A stretch of DNA of 64,000 nucleotides from Dyella sedimenti (GCF_022760995.1 NZ_JAKWJO010000003.1:310001-374000), one strand, 5' to 3'; positions 28,695 to 42,217 are shown, counted from the first letter of the stretch. Numbers and translations: made by a program. The notes: generated from the letters alone by a model not told the origin.

Positions 28695-29435
28695 CTAGTT
28701 CATCAGCAGCGACTGGCCCAGCTCGCGCAGCGTGCGCAGGTCCAGCACGTGCAGGCCCTGGCGGTCCAGCGCGATCAGTTCGCGCTGGCGGAAGCGGCCG
28801 AGCAGGCGGCTCACGGTTTCCGTGGTGAGGCGCAGGTGGTTGCCGATGTCCGCGCGCGACATGGGCAGCGGCAGGTAGTCGGCCGACAGGCCCAGCAGGG
28901 CGCGGCGGTCGCGCATGTCGACCAGGAAGGCGGCGAAGCGTTCCTCGGCCAGGTAGTTGCCGCCGCTGAGCTGCAGGCGGGAAATGCGCTGGCTGGCCGC
29001 CTGCATCAGGTGCCAGGGCACCTCCGGCTGCTCGGCCGAGATCTGGCGGACCGCCTGGAACGGGAAGCGGCAGAACTGGGTCTTGCCCAGGGCGACCACC
29101 GCGTTGTCATGGAACTCGCGGTCGATGGCATCCAGCCCGATCAGCTCGCCGGGCAGGTGGAAGGCCAACACCTGCTCGCGTCCCGCGATATCCACCGCCA
29201 CCGTCTTGGCCATGCCCGACTGCACGGCGTAGATGGCGCGGAACGGCGACATGGGGCGGTACAGGTACTCGCCGGTGCGCAGCGGTCCGATGCGCTCGGC
29301 GATATGGCGCAGGCCCGACAGTTCGGCCCGGTCGTAGCCGCTGGCCTGGCACACCGAGGCGTGGCCGCAACCGGCGCAAGAGGGGGAGGGCGACATGGGA
29401 TGAGCGCCTTCCTGGCGGAAATAAGTCTGCAACAT
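28695..29435 (-). CDS. fnr: FNR-type oxygen-responsive transcriptional regulator
   Basis: 246-aa Crp/Fnr regulator. From ATG 29435 the [4Fe-4S] ligands are Cys20, Cys23 and Cys29 (CAGCGHASVC) and Cys122 (TQFCRFPF), the same positions as in E. coli FNR. The cyclic-nucleotide-fold sensor follows, then the winged helix ADIGNHLRLTTETVSRLLGRF, whose ETVSRL recognition helix matches FNR and suggests TTGAT-N4-ATCAA targets. GGAGG lies 10 nt before this start; ATG 29396 is an alternative that would still keep all four Cys. It should switch genes between oxic and anoxic life. Confidence 0.92.
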   Translation of the reverse strand: MLQTYFRQEGAHPMSPSPSCAGCGHASVCQASGYDRAELSGLRHIAERIGPLRTGEYLYRPMSPFRAIYAVQSGMAKTVAVDIAGREQVLAFHLPGELIGLDAIDREFHDNAVVALGKTQFCRFPFQAVRQISAEQPEVPWHLMQAASQRISRLQLSGGNYLAEERFAAFLVDMRDRRALLGLSADYLPLPMSRADIGNHLRLTTETVSRLLGRFRQRELIALDRQGLHVLDLRTLRELGQSLLMN

Positions 29436-29633
29436 AAGTGCTAGGCCTCCTGGTCCGAGCTCGTTTCCGTGCCGCCATGATCCTCGCTCGCGGGCCGGGA
29501 ATGGCCGTCGTGCGCGGTTTTGCCGCATCGCTGAACCGTACTGGGGGCTTGCTGGGGCGCCCGGGCGCCATTCGGTTATGCTGTGGCGGTTGCCGCCATC
29601 GTCCGCGGCTCAAGTGCGCGATCCCGACTTCCC

Positions 29634-30890
<1,257 letters not shown>

Positions 30891-30897
30891 CGGGCGC

Positions 30898-31575
30898 ATG
30901 GCCATCGGCGGCCCGGGCGAATCGCTGATCCTCGACGCCTGGCACGCCAACGCCACGCCCTGGACGCGCGCCGTGCGCGCGGGCGGCATCGAGAGCCGCC
31001 GCCTGGCGACCGACCGCGCCATCGTCGAGGCCGTGCTGGCGCGCGCGCCGCGCACCGCGATCGACTTCGGCTGCGGCGAGGGCTGGCTGGCACGGGCCCT
31101 GGCGGCGCACGGCGTCGACGTCACCGGCGTGGATGCGGTGCCGGCCCTGGTCGAGGCGGCCCAGGCCCAGGGCGGCGGCTCGTTCCAGGTCATGTCCTAC
31201 GCCGAGGTGGCGGGCGGGGCGCTCAGGCGGCGCGCCGACGTGGTGGTATGCAATTTCTCCCTGCTGGGCGCGGCTTCCGTGGACGGCCTGTTGGCCGCCG
31301 TACCCGCCTTGCTGGAGCCGGGCGGGGCGCTGCTGGTGCAGACGCTGCATCCTTGGTATGCCGGCGTCCAGCCCTACCGGGACGGCTGGCGCGAGGGCTC
31401 ATGGGCCGGCTGCGGCGAGGGGTTCGGCGACCCGGCGCCCTGGTATTTCCGCACCCTTGGCGGATGGCTGGACGCCTTTACCGTCGCGGGCCTGCGCCTG
31501 ACCGCCCTGCACGAGCCGCTGCACCCTCGCACCGGCAGGCCGGCTTCCGTTATCTTCACGGCGGGGACCCGCTGA
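30898..31575 (+). CDS. Class I SAM-dependent methyltransferase
   Basis: 225-aa protein with the SAM-binding motif AIDFGCGEGWLARALAAHG, acidic loop VTGVDAVPALVEAA and the post-motif VVVCNFSLLG...LLEPGGALLVQTLHP. The fold is the small-molecule type; the substrate is not apparent. It follows ispG by 7 bp and the DUF1905 gene follows it by 13 bp, so the three are probably cotranscribed, without an obvious shared pathway. Confidence 0.87.
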   Translation: MAIGGPGESLILDAWHANATPWTRAVRAGGIESRRLATDRAIVEAVLARAPRTAIDFGCGEGWLARALAAHGVDVTGVDAVPALVEAAQAQGGGSFQVMSYAEVAGGALRRRADVVVCNFSLLGAASVDGLLAAVPALLEPGGALLVQTLHPWYAGVQPYRDGWREGSWAGCGEGFGDPAPWYFRTLGGWLDAFTVAGLRLTALHEPLHPRTGRPASVIFTAGTR

Positions 31576-31588
31576 AGGGGGACGGGGC

Positions 31589-31870
31589 ATGGGCAGGCAT
31601 CGTGCCGTTGCGTTTCGCGCCATCGTGCAGGGCGGCCACCAGCCATGGCTGGTGCTCTTGCCGTTCGATCCGGTCAGCCAGTGGTCCACGCCGGCGCGTC
31701 CGCTGTGGAAATGCGGCCATGGGCACCGTGTCCGCGGCAGCCTCAACGGGCGTGATTTCCATGGTGCTGTGGTCGAGCGGGGCGGTGCGTTCTGGCTGCA
31801 GTTGGAAGAGGCGGCCGGGGTGGATCCCGGGCAGAGCGTGGATGTGCTGATCGAGCCGGAAGAGGGCTAA
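31589..31870 (+). CDS. DUF1905 domain protein
   Basis: 93-aa protein that fits the DUF1905 beta-barrel: LLPFDPVSQW, KCGHGHRVRGSLNGRDFHGAVVERGGAFWLQL and a final GQSVDVLIEPEE. These domains occur alone or joined to YdeI-type domains; no function is established. Its TAA stop is directly followed by a solitary GAGCCTGTTCACGATCTC element end. Confidence 0.7.
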   Translation: MGRHRAVAFRAIVQGGHQPWLVLLPFDPVSQWSTPARPLWKCGHGHRVRGSLNGRDFHGAVVERGGAFWLQLEEAAGVDPGQSVDVLIEPEEG

Positions 31871-31890
31871 GAGCCTGTTCACGATCTCAG
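31871..31890. mobile_element. Solitary MITE-family terminus
   Basis: One end of the GAGCCTGTTCACGATCT family directly after the TAA stop of the DUF1905 gene (31868-31870). I found no matching inverted end nearby, so this is a decayed or truncated copy. Confidence 0.55.
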
Positions 31891-31949
31891 CGTTGCCCAC
31901 GGCCTTCCGTCTGCGGGTATGCTCGCCGGCGCCCCCCGCCAGGAGACAA

Positions 31950-32792
31950 GTGCTGGGACGGCGGGGGGGATCGGTGAGGCTCAAGCCGCAAATTCGCATC
32001 GTGTTCATCTATGTCACGCTGGCCCTGGCGTGGATCTTCCTTTCCGACCGCCTGCTGTCCTCGCTGGTGTCCGACGAGCGCCTGCAGAGCCTGCTGCAGA
32101 CCCTCAAGGGCACCTTGTACGTGCTGTGCACGGGCCTGCTGCTGTATTGGCTGATCGGACGCGACATGCAGCGCCTGGATCGCCTCAACCATTTGCTGCT
32201 CACCGGCAACGAGCAGTCGCTGCGCGCCCTGGTGTCGGCGATGGACGCGCGCCACAAGGAAACCAGCGACCATTCTGAGCGCGTGATGCGCATGACGGTG
32301 GCGCTGGCGCGCTGCGCCGGGCTGGATGGCGACGCCCTGCGCCACGTGCGCTTCGGCGCGCTGCTGCACGACATCGGCAAGCTGGCCCTGCCGGATGCCA
32401 TCCTGATCAAGCCTGGCCCGCTCACGGCGGAGGAAACGGCGCTGATGCGAACGCATCCGGCGCTGGGTCGGGACTTGCTGATGCGCACGCCCTTCTTGCG
32501 CCCGGCCGTGGACATTCCCTACGCCCACCATGAGCGCTGGGACGGCACCGGCTACCCGCGCGGCCTGCGTGGTGAGGAGATCCCGCTGGCGGCGCGCCTC
32601 TTCAGCGTGGTGGACGTATGGGATGCGCTGAGCTTCCCGCGCGTCTACAAGCCGGCCTGGCCCGAGGAGGAGGTGCTGGCGTACCTGCGCAACGCCGCCG
32701 GCAGCCAGCTCGATCCGGCCATCGTGGCGCTGTTCCTGCGGCACTATGCCGAGCTGAAGGCGATCGGCATGGACGAGCGGCTGGAGGCGTGA
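31950..32792 (+). CDS. Membrane-bound HD-GYP phosphodiesterase
   Basis: 280-aa protein. Two membrane helices (about IRIVFIYVTLALAWIFLSD and GTLYVLCTGLLLYWLIG) enclose a short periplasmic loop. The cytoplasmic HD-GYP domain has the metal motif LLHDIGKLALPD and HHERWDGTGYPRGLRGEEIPLAARLF, so a c-di-GMP phosphodiesterase is expected. GTG 31950 follows AGGAG by 4 nt; GTG 31974 is an alternative with a GGGGGA site. The membrane part is like the N termini of many Xanthomonad sensor enzymes. It may oppose the GGDEF protein at 42.2 kb. Confidence 0.85.
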   Translation: MLGRRGGSVRLKPQIRIVFIYVTLALAWIFLSDRLLSSLVSDERLQSLLQTLKGTLYVLCTGLLLYWLIGRDMQRLDRLNHLLLTGNEQSLRALVSAMDARHKETSDHSERVMRMTVALARCAGLDGDALRHVRFGALLHDIGKLALPDAILIKPGPLTAEETALMRTHPALGRDLLMRTPFLRPAVDIPYAHHERWDGTGYPRGLRGEEIPLAARLFSVVDVWDALSFPRVYKPAWPEEEVLAYLRNAAGSQLDPAIVALFLRHYAELKAIGMDERLEA

Positions 32793-32862
32793 TCGCGGGC
32801 ACTTCTCCCCGCCCGGGAGGGTTCGCTAGGCTTGGCTCCTGCCGTAGGCCTGCGGGAGGCAC

Positions 32863-33540
32863 ATGAACCTCTTCCTCGATTACGTCGCGTTCGGCCTGCT
32901 GGGCCTGCTGCCCATCGCCAACCCGGTGACCAGCGCCACCGTGCTGCTGGCACTCACCGGCCGCTACCCGCAAGCGGAGCGAAACCGGCAGATCAACCGG
33001 GCCACGCTCTACGTGGCGATCGTACTGCTGGTGTGCTTCTACGCCGGCAACGCGGTAATCCGCGGCTTCGGCATCTCGATTCCCGGGCTGCGCCTGGCCG
33101 GCGGCCTGATCGTGGCCTATATCGGCTTCGGCATGCTGTTCCCGCCGGCGCGGGCGGCGGAGGACGAGGTCCAGGCCGAGATGGCCGCGCATGGATCGCC
33201 GGCGAAATTGCAGGACGTCGCCTTCATTCCGCTGACCATGCCGTGCACCACCGGACCGGGCACCATCGCCTTCGTCATCAGCGCCGCCTCGTCCCTGCCC
33301 GCCGGGCAGGCCGGCCCGCTGGTCGTGCACCTGGCCGTCGCCACTACGACGCTGCTGTTCGCGCTGATCTTCTGGCTGTGCCTGCGCGGCGCGGCCAGGA
33401 TCATGCGTGTCCTCGGCGAGACGGGCATCGACGCGCTGTCGCGCCTGATGGGCTTCCTGCTGGTGTGCATCGGCGTGCAGTTCGCCATCAACGGCGTGCA
33501 CGAGCTGCTTCAAGGCTGGGGCTTCATCGCCGGCGCGTGA
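32863..33540 (+). CDS. MarC family integral membrane protein
   Basis: 225-aa protein with six hydrophobic segments and the MarC/YhgN signatures: LLPIANPVTSATVLLALT near the start and FIPLTMPCTTGPGTIAFVIS in the middle. The family was named from the mar locus, but a role in antibiotic resistance was not supported; its function remains unknown. It is preceded by a short intergenic gap after the HD-GYP gene and converges with aat. Confidence 0.88.
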   Translation: MNLFLDYVAFGLLGLLPIANPVTSATVLLALTGRYPQAERNRQINRATLYVAIVLLVCFYAGNAVIRGFGISIPGLRLAGGLIVAYIGFGMLFPPARAAEDEVQAEMAAHGSPAKLQDVAFIPLTMPCTTGPGTIAFVISAASSLPAGQAGPLVVHLAVATTTLLFALIFWLCLRGAARIMRVLGETGIDALSRLMGFLLVCIGVQFAINGVHELLQGWGFIAGA

Positions 33541-33555
33541 CGGGGCGCCGGTGAG

Positions 33556-34284
33556 CTATGGCGCAACCGGCCGCAACTGCGCCAGCGGCGTGAACGCGGC
33601 CCAGCTGCCGGGCTGGCCGGGCAGCTGGGTGAGCTGGGCGATCATGCGCAGGAACTGGGGGCGGGGATATTCCACCGCGCCCAGCTGCAGCAGGTGCGGG
33701 TTGGTCACCTGCGCGTCGATCAGCGGGTAGTCCCAGCGGTGCAGCAGCTGCGCGAGCGCCGTCAGCGCCGCACGGGAGCCGCCGCTTTCGCGGCTGAACA
33801 TCGATTCGCCGCAGAACAGCCGTCCCACCGCGATGCCATAGACGCCGCCGACCAGCCGCTCGCCCTCCCATACCTCGACGCTGTGCGCATGGCCAAGCTC
33901 ATGCAGGCGGGTATAGGCCTCGACCATGGCCGGCACGATCCAGGTGCCCGCCTGGCCGGGGCGCGGGGCGGCGCAGGCGTCCACCACCTCGCGGAACGCA
34001 TGGTCCACGGTGATCCGCCAGGAGACCCGGGCCAGCCGGCGGCGCAGGTTGCGGTTGACCTTGAGCGCAGCGGTGTGGAACACGCAGCGTGGGTCGGGCG
34101 ACCACCACAAGAGCGGCTCGTCCTCGTTGAACCAGGGGAAGATGCCCTGGGCGTAGGCGGCCAGCAGCCGTCGGGGCGACAGGTCGCCGCCGAACGCCAG
34201 CAGGCCGTTCGGCTCGTTCAATGCCTTGCGCGGATCGGGGAAATGCTCCGGCTTGGCCGAATCGAGCAGGGGCAGTCGGATCAT
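33556..34284 (-). CDS. aat: Leucyl/phenylalanyl-tRNA-protein transferase
   Basis: 242-aa enzyme of the N-degron pathway, which adds Leu or Phe to proteins with N-terminal Lys or Arg for ClpS/ClpAP degradation. Signatures: FPDPRKALNEPNGLLAFGGDLSPRRLL is the family start, followed by AYAQGIFPWFNEDEPLLWWSPDPRCVF, GGVYGIAVGRLFCGESMFS and LIDAQVTNPHLLQLGA. ATG 34284 gives the standard N terminus. In E. coli aat also lies near trxB, so this is conserved order. Confidence 0.96.
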   Translation of the reverse strand: MIRLPLLDSAKPEHFPDPRKALNEPNGLLAFGGDLSPRRLLAAYAQGIFPWFNEDEPLLWWSPDPRCVFHTAALKVNRNLRRRLARVSWRITVDHAFREVVDACAAPRPGQAGTWIVPAMVEAYTRLHELGHAHSVEVWEGERLVGGVYGIAVGRLFCGESMFSRESGGSRAALTALAQLLHRWDYPLIDAQVTNPHLLQLGAVEYPRPQFLRMIAQLTQLPGQPGSWAAFTPLAQLRPVAP

Positions 34285-34470
34285 CGTCGGGGTCTGCGGA
34301 GAACCTTGGGGCGCGAGCGCTACGCGACACATGCTAGCGGCATGCCGCGCCGATTAGCATGATCGCCCTCCACGCGGTCGCCGGCGCCGCATGGCTGGCC
34401 TCCATGGCCATCGGCTACCGGCAGGCCCGTCAAGCGGCCGATGCCGTATCCAGTGCGAGGCGATGAACCG

Positions 34471-35622
34471 CTACGGGGCATCCATCTTGGCGTAGGGACT
34501 ATGGGTATCCAGTTCCCGCGCGTAGTCGTCGATGGCCTCGGCCTCGTGCAGCAGCGCCTGGCGCACCGCCTCGCGGAAGCCCGGATCGACCAGGTAGTGG
34601 CGCGAATGCGTGCGCGTGGGAAGAAAACCGCGGGCCAGCTTGTGCTCGCCCTGCGCGCCCGGTTCGAAGCGTTGCAGGCCATGGCGGATGGCATGCTCGA
34701 TGCCTTGGTAGTAGCACAGCTCGAAGTGCAGGCCGGGTACGTCCTCGATGGCGCCCCAGTAGCGCCCATACAAGGTGTCGTGGCTCTGCAGGAACAGCGC
34801 CATCGCGACGATCGCCTCACCCCGGCGGGCCAGGGCCAGTTGTACGGCATCGCCCAGCGTCTCGCCCAGCGCGGTGAAGAAGCGCCGGGTGAGCGCGGCA
34901 TGGTTGCCCTTGGCGTCGAAGGTGGACTCGTACAGCGCATGCACCTGGCGCCACTCGGCGGCGCTCAGCGCGGCCCCGCCGCGCATGGCGATGGCCAGGT
35001 CGCTGCGTTCGACCTGGGCGCGCTCGTGGCGAATGTTCTTGCGCTTCTTGTGGTTCAGCGCGTGCAGGAAGGCGTCGAAATCCGCGTAGCCCGCGTTGTG
35101 CCAATGGAACTGCACGTCCGAACGCGCCAGCCAGGCATCGTCGAAGGCGGCGAGTTCATCCTCGCGCAGGAAATTGGCGTGCACCGAGGAAAGTCCCATG
35201 CGCTCGGCGAACATGCCCATGGCCGATACCAGGGCTTGCCGCCGCGATGGAGCCTGCGCACCATTGCCGGCCAGCAGGCGCGGGCCGGGCACGGGCGAGT
35301 AGGGCACGGCGTTGAGCAGCTTGGGATAGTAGTCGCCGCCGGCGCGCTCCCATGCGCTGGCCCAGCTCCAGTCGAACACGAACTCGCCGTGCGAGTTGCC
35401 CTTCAGGTACAGCGGCGCGGCGGCGATGAGTTCGCCGTCCTCGTACAGGCCGAGATGGTGCGCGCGCCAGCCCCAGTCGGCGCGGATGCAGCCGGTGCGC
35501 TCGAGCAGCGCCAGGAAGGCATGCGAGACGAACGGGTTGTCGTCGGGGCGAAGCGCATCCCACACGGGTGCGGGGATGGTTTCGATGCTGTCGTGGAAGC
35601 GGGCTTCGATCACGTCATTCAA
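34471..35622 (-). CDS. GNAT-like peptidogalycan/FemAB-type acyltransferase (DUF482)
   Basis: 383-aa protein of the COG3146 (DUF482) family, distantly related to GNAT and FemAB acyltransferases. Recognisable blocks are NPFVSHAFLALLERTGC, FVFDWSWASAWERAGGDYYPKLLNAVPYSPVPGPRLL, HKKRKNIRHERAQV and HFELCYYQGIEHAI with a late ARGFLPTRTHSRHYL. Function is not established experimentally in most cases. It lies between aat and trxB, where E. coli has cydCD. Confidence 0.8.
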   Translation of the reverse strand: MNDVIEARFHDSIETIPAPVWDALRPDDNPFVSHAFLALLERTGCIRADWGWRAHHLGLYEDGELIAAAPLYLKGNSHGEFVFDWSWASAWERAGGDYYPKLLNAVPYSPVPGPRLLAGNGAQAPSRRQALVSAMGMFAERMGLSSVHANFLREDELAAFDDAWLARSDVQFHWHNAGYADFDAFLHALNHKKRKNIRHERAQVERSDLAIAMRGGAALSAAEWRQVHALYESTFDAKGNHAALTRRFFTALGETLGDAVQLALARRGEAIVAMALFLQSHDTLYGRYWGAIEDVPGLHFELCYYQGIEHAIRHGLQRFEPGAQGEHKLARGFLPTRTHSRHYLVDPGFREAVRQALLHEAEAIDDYARELDTHSPYAKMDAP

Positions 35623-35684
35623 GAGTAACGCAACGCCATGTCGTCATGCCGGCGCATCGCGACGACCGTTGATTGAAGGACAGG

Positions 35685-35714
35685 CCGTCATTCCGGCCTG
35701 CGCCGGAATGACGG
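35685..35714. repeat. Family-2 palindrome (GTCATTCCGGC type)
   Basis: 13-bp perfect arms (35685-35697 and 35702-35714) with a CTGC loop, between the acyltransferase and trxB. A related partial unit is at 35642-35653. Confidence 0.8.
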
Positions 35715-35758
35715 GCAGGGGTGCGGCGCATCCATGCACTGGAGGGATGGGCAGGCGT

Positions 35759-36763
<1,005 letters not shown>

Positions 36764-36943
36764 TTAGGGTCGGGTGGGCGAGGGAGCCTGGCCGCCGCGG
36801 ACGGACAACCAGGCTCCGGCGAAGGGTGGACGGCGTCGCCCATCATGGGGGTGGACTGGCTGGTTTTCACCTAAGGCCAGGCTATCCCTTTGACTTTCCT
36901 AATCATGCGCAAAGTGGTCTGCTTATGCGGCGTGTCGGGAATG

Positions 36944-36973
36944 TGAAAACGGCCGGTCCGTCATGGTTATAAT
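36944..36973 (+). promoter_or_regulatory. Possible ald promoter
   Basis: Perfect TATAAT at 36968-36973; the best -35 candidate, TGAAAA at 36944-36949 (18-bp spacer), is weak. Such a consensus -10 is notable in this GC-rich sequence. An activator may compensate for the poor -35. Confidence 0.4.
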
Positions 36974-37010
36974 CCTGCGGGTTTGCTGGCGGCTTGAACA
37001 GCCATTCGCT

Positions 37011-37080
37011 CCATCCCTTGCGGCGGTTTCCTCAGGCCGTGTCGCAGGTCCGGGCGAAGCGTCCGAACCCGCAAGGATGG
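37011..37080 (+). other. Candidate structured RNA leader of ald
   Basis: CCATCCCTTGCGG (37011-37023) pairs with CCGCAAGGATGG (37069-37080), enclosing a smaller hairpin CGGGCG/CGTCCG at about 37051-37065. The element lies about 107 nt before the ald start. It matches no riboswitch class I recognise. Confidence 0.35.
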
Positions 37081-37187
37081 GGAAGGCGCACGGGCGATTC
37101 AAGGCCGCCGTACCTCGCGTTTCGTCGGATCGTTGCCCGGTCCGGTGTCGTTGCCACCCAAAGCTTCTCCCACAGGATCCACTCCCC

Positions 37188-38252
37188 ATGCGTATCGGTA
37201 TTCCTTCCGAAACCAAGACCCTCGAAGGTCGTGTCGCCCTCATTCCCGCCGCCGCCGCCGACCTGGTGCGCCGCGGCCATGACGTCTTCATCCAGTCCGG
37301 CGCCGGCGAGAAGAGCGGCTTCTCCGACGAGGCCTACGCCAAGGTCGGCGTGAAGATCGCGCCGGACGCCGCCGCGCTGTACGAGGCGGGCGAGCTGATC
37401 GTGAAGGTGAAGGAGCCGGTGGCCGGCGACCTGGCCCTGCTCAAGAAGCACCACCTGCTGTTCTGCTACCTGCACCTGGCCGCCGAGCCGGAGCTGACCA
37501 GGCGCCTGCTCGAGATCGGCCTGACCGGCGTGGCGTTCGAGTCGGTGGAGGAGAACGGCGGCCTGCCGCTGCTGCTGCCGATGTCGGTGATCGCCGGCCG
37601 CATCGCCACCCAGATCGGCACCACCCTGCTGCATCGCCCGGAGGGCGGCAAGGGCAAGCTGCTGGGCGGCATGGCCTCCACGCCGCGCGGCAAGGTGGTG
37701 GTGCTGGGCGCCGGCGCCGCGGGCGGCAACGCCGCCGCGCTGGCCGCCGCCGCGGGTGCCAACGTGGTGGTGTTCGACAAGCGCCAGGACCGCCTGGCCG
37801 AGATGATGGCGCTGGGTCCGAACGTCACCGCCCTGTATGCCTACGAATCGACCGTGGCCGAGGAAGTGGCCACCGCCGACCTGGTGGTCGGCGCCGTGCT
37901 GATCCCCAGCGCCAAGGCGCCGCGCGTGGTCACCGAGGACATGGTCAAGACCATGGAGAAGGGCAGCGTGCTGGTGGACATCTCCATCGACCAGGGCGGC
38001 TGCTTCGAGACCTCGCGCCCGACCACCTGGAAGGAGCCGACCTACGACGTGCACGGCGTAACCCACTTCTGCGTCACGAATATGCCGGGTGCCGTCCCGC
38101 AGACCTCGTCGGTAGCGATCTCTGCGGCTATCCTTCCCTACGTGCAGCGTCTGGCCGCCGGCAACGAATGGCGCCAGTTCGAACCGCTGCGCGGGGGCAT
38201 CAACGTCGACAACGGCGAGCTGGTTCATCCGGCGCTCAAGGGCATGATCTAA
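37188..38252 (+). CDS. ald: Alanine dehydrogenase
   Basis: 354-aa NAD-dependent enzyme that interconverts L-alanine and pyruvate plus ammonia. The start MRIGIPSETKTLEGRVALIP, the Lys in VKVKEP, His in FCYLHLAAEPELT and the Rossmann motif [13 protein letters not shown] are family markers. It occupies the place between trxB and ftsK where E. coli has lrp, the regulator that often controls ald in other bacteria; no lrp-like gene is present here. The start is set by the family N terminus; AGGA lies 10 nt upstream. Confidence 0.96.
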   Translation: MRIGIPSETKTLEGRVALIPAAAADLVRRGHDVFIQSGAGEKSGFSDEAYAKVGVKIAPDAAALYEAGELIVKVKEPVAGDLALLKKHHLLFCYLHLAAEPELTRRLLEIGLTGVAFESVEENGGLPLLLPMSVIAGRIATQIGTTLLHRPEGGKGKLLGGMASTPRGKVVVLGAGAAGGNAAALAAAAGANVVVFDKRQDRLAEMMALGPNVTALYAYESTVAEEVATADLVVGAVLIPSAKAPRVVTEDMVKTMEKGSVLVDISIDQGGCFETSRPTTWKEPTYDVHGVTHFCVTNMPGAVPQTSSVAISAAILPYVQRLAAGNEWRQFEPLRGGINVDNGELVHPALKGMI

Positions 38253-38342
38253 GGTCTCCCTGTCGTTTCGGCGGATGCAACACTGGCCGGTCGCCTCCAT
38301 GGGTGGCCGGCCTTACGCCAGAGAATCGGGAAAAGGACCACG

Positions 38343-40679
<2,337 letters not shown>

Positions 40680-40690
40680 GCCGGCTTGCT

Positions 40691-40718
40691 CGTCATGCCG
40701 GCCTGCGCCGGCATGACG
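40691..40718. repeat. Family-2 palindrome (GTCATGCCGGC type)
   Basis: 12-bp perfect arms (40691-40702, 40707-40718) around a CTGC loop, 12 bp after ftsK. It may serve as a 3' mRNA hairpin between ftsK and lolA. Confidence 0.8.
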
Positions 40719-40795
40719 GCTGAAAGATCCGGGCGATTTGCCATTAAACTTACACACCTCGAAATTCGCCCATCAGCCTCCTTTCCAGGGCATTC

Positions 40796-41458
40796 ATGAA
40801 ACGCTCGCTTCTACTCGTTGCCGCCACCTTCGTTTTCGCGTTGGCCAGCTTGGCCCAGGCCGCCGCGGGTCCCGCGCGCGCGCGCCTGGAGACCTTCACC
40901 AGCGGGCTGCATTCGCTCACCGGTACGTTCGCGCAGACCATCCGCGACGCCAACGGCGATCCGGGCAAGCCCAGCTCGGGCACGCTCGCGCTGGAGGCGC
41001 CGCGGCAGTTCCGCTGGGAAACGCTGGCGCCGTCCAGGCAAACCATCGTGGCCGACGGCAGCCGCGTGTGGCTGTACGACCCGGACCTGCAGCAGGTAAC
41101 GGTGCGCGTGCAGAGCGCGGAGGAGTCGCACAGCCCGCTCACCGTGCTCACCGACGTCAAGCAGATGGACAAGGACTTCAACGTGGCCGAGCAGGGCGAG
41201 CACGACGGCCTGGCCTGGCTGCGCCTGACCTCCAAGGCCAAGGACCCGCAGTTCGACTACGCCGACCTCGGCTTCGATGCCAACGGCCTGGCGCGCATGG
41301 TGTTCCGCGACCAGCTGGGCGCGGTCACCGACATCCGCTTCTCGGGCTGGCGGCGCAACATCGAGATTCCGCCCGCCACCTTCAACTTCGTGCCGCCGCA
41401 GGGAGCCGACGTGATCGGCGACCTGCCGGTGATCCAGACCCAGCCCATCAAGAACTGA
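40796..41458 (+). CDS. lolA: Outer-membrane lipoprotein carrier protein LolA
   Basis: 220-aa periplasmic chaperone that carries lipoproteins from LolCDE to LolB. Signal peptide MKRSLLLVAATFVFALASLAQA, then the LolA beta-barrel (TGTFAQTIRDANG, SSGTLALEAPRQFRWET, VWLYDPDLQQVTVR). It follows ftsK as in E. coli. The DUF1275 gene begins 7 bp later. Confidence 0.95.
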   Translation: MKRSLLLVAATFVFALASLAQAAAGPARARLETFTSGLHSLTGTFAQTIRDANGDPGKPSSGTLALEAPRQFRWETLAPSRQTIVADGSRVWLYDPDLQQVTVRVQSAEESHSPLTVLTDVKQMDKDFNVAEQGEHDGLAWLRLTSKAKDPQFDYADLGFDANGLARMVFRDQLGAVTDIRFSGWRRNIEIPPATFNFVPPQGADVIGDLPVIQTQPIKN

Positions 41459-41465
41459 TCCCGCC

Positions 41466-42143
41466 ATGCTGCGTCAGCTGCCTCGCTGGGCCTGGGTCGG
41501 TGGCGGCCTGCTGGCCCTGATCGCCGGCTGCATCAACGCGGTCGGCTACTTGTGCTTCCGCCACCAGCCGATCACCCACCTCACCGGCACCAGCACGGAG
41601 CTTGGCCTGGCCCTGGCCCGGCTCGACGCCGGCGAGATCCTGCATTGGGCGATGGCGATCCTGTCGTTCCTGATCGGCGCGGTGGCGAGCGGCTTCATCG
41701 TGCAGCAGCGCACCTTGCAGCTCGGGCGCCGCTACGGCGTGGTGCTGATGATCGAGTCGCTGCTGCTGTTCGCCGCCACGCCGCTGATCCACGAAGGCCG
41801 CGATCTCGGCCTGTACCTGGCCTCGGGCGCCTGCGGCCTGCAGAACGCCATGGTCAGCACCTATAGCGGCGCCACCTTCCGCACCACCCACTTGTCGGGC
41901 ATCTTCACCGACCTGGGCATCTACCTCGGCCAGCGCCTGCGCGGCCTGGAAGTGGACTGGCTGCGCATCCACGTGTGCCTGCTGGTGGCCTCCCACTTCA
42001 TCGTCGGCGCCACCCTGGGAGCGCTGGGCTTCATGGCCTTCCAGGAGCACGTCCTGTACGTGCCCGCCGCGATCACCGGCGTGGTGGGCCTGGGCTACAC
42101 GATCTACCGGCATTTGTATCTCGGTTCACCATCGGGCGGCTGA
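41466..42143 (+). CDS. DUF1275 (YoaK family) membrane protein
   Basis: 225-aa protein with about six hydrophobic segments and the DUF1275 pattern: GGLLALIAGCINAVGYL, HLTGTSTELGL, and GACGLQNAMVSTYSGATFRTTHLSG. Function is unknown. It starts the block that separates lolA from rarA here. Confidence 0.85.
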   Translation: MLRQLPRWAWVGGGLLALIAGCINAVGYLCFRHQPITHLTGTSTELGLALARLDAGEILHWAMAILSFLIGAVASGFIVQQRTLQLGRRYGVVLMIESLLLFAATPLIHEGRDLGLYLASGACGLQNAMVSTYSGATFRTTHLSGIFTDLGIYLGQRLRGLEVDWLRIHVCLLVASHFIVGATLGALGFMAFQEHVLYVPAAITGVVGLGYTIYRHLYLGSPSGG

Positions 42144-42146
42144 GAG

Positions 42147-42200
42147 AGTCGAACCCCTCCCCAACCCTCCCCTACGGTCGCAGGGGAGGCTGGGAGGGGG
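42147..42200. repeat. G-tract hairpin (family 3) between converging genes
   Basis: A long imperfect C-tract/G-tract hairpin with a TACGGTCG centre lies between the DUF1275 gene and the oppositely oriented GGDEF gene. It may end transcription from both sides. Confidence 0.6.
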
Positions 42201-42217
42201 GCAACCTCGAACAAGCC

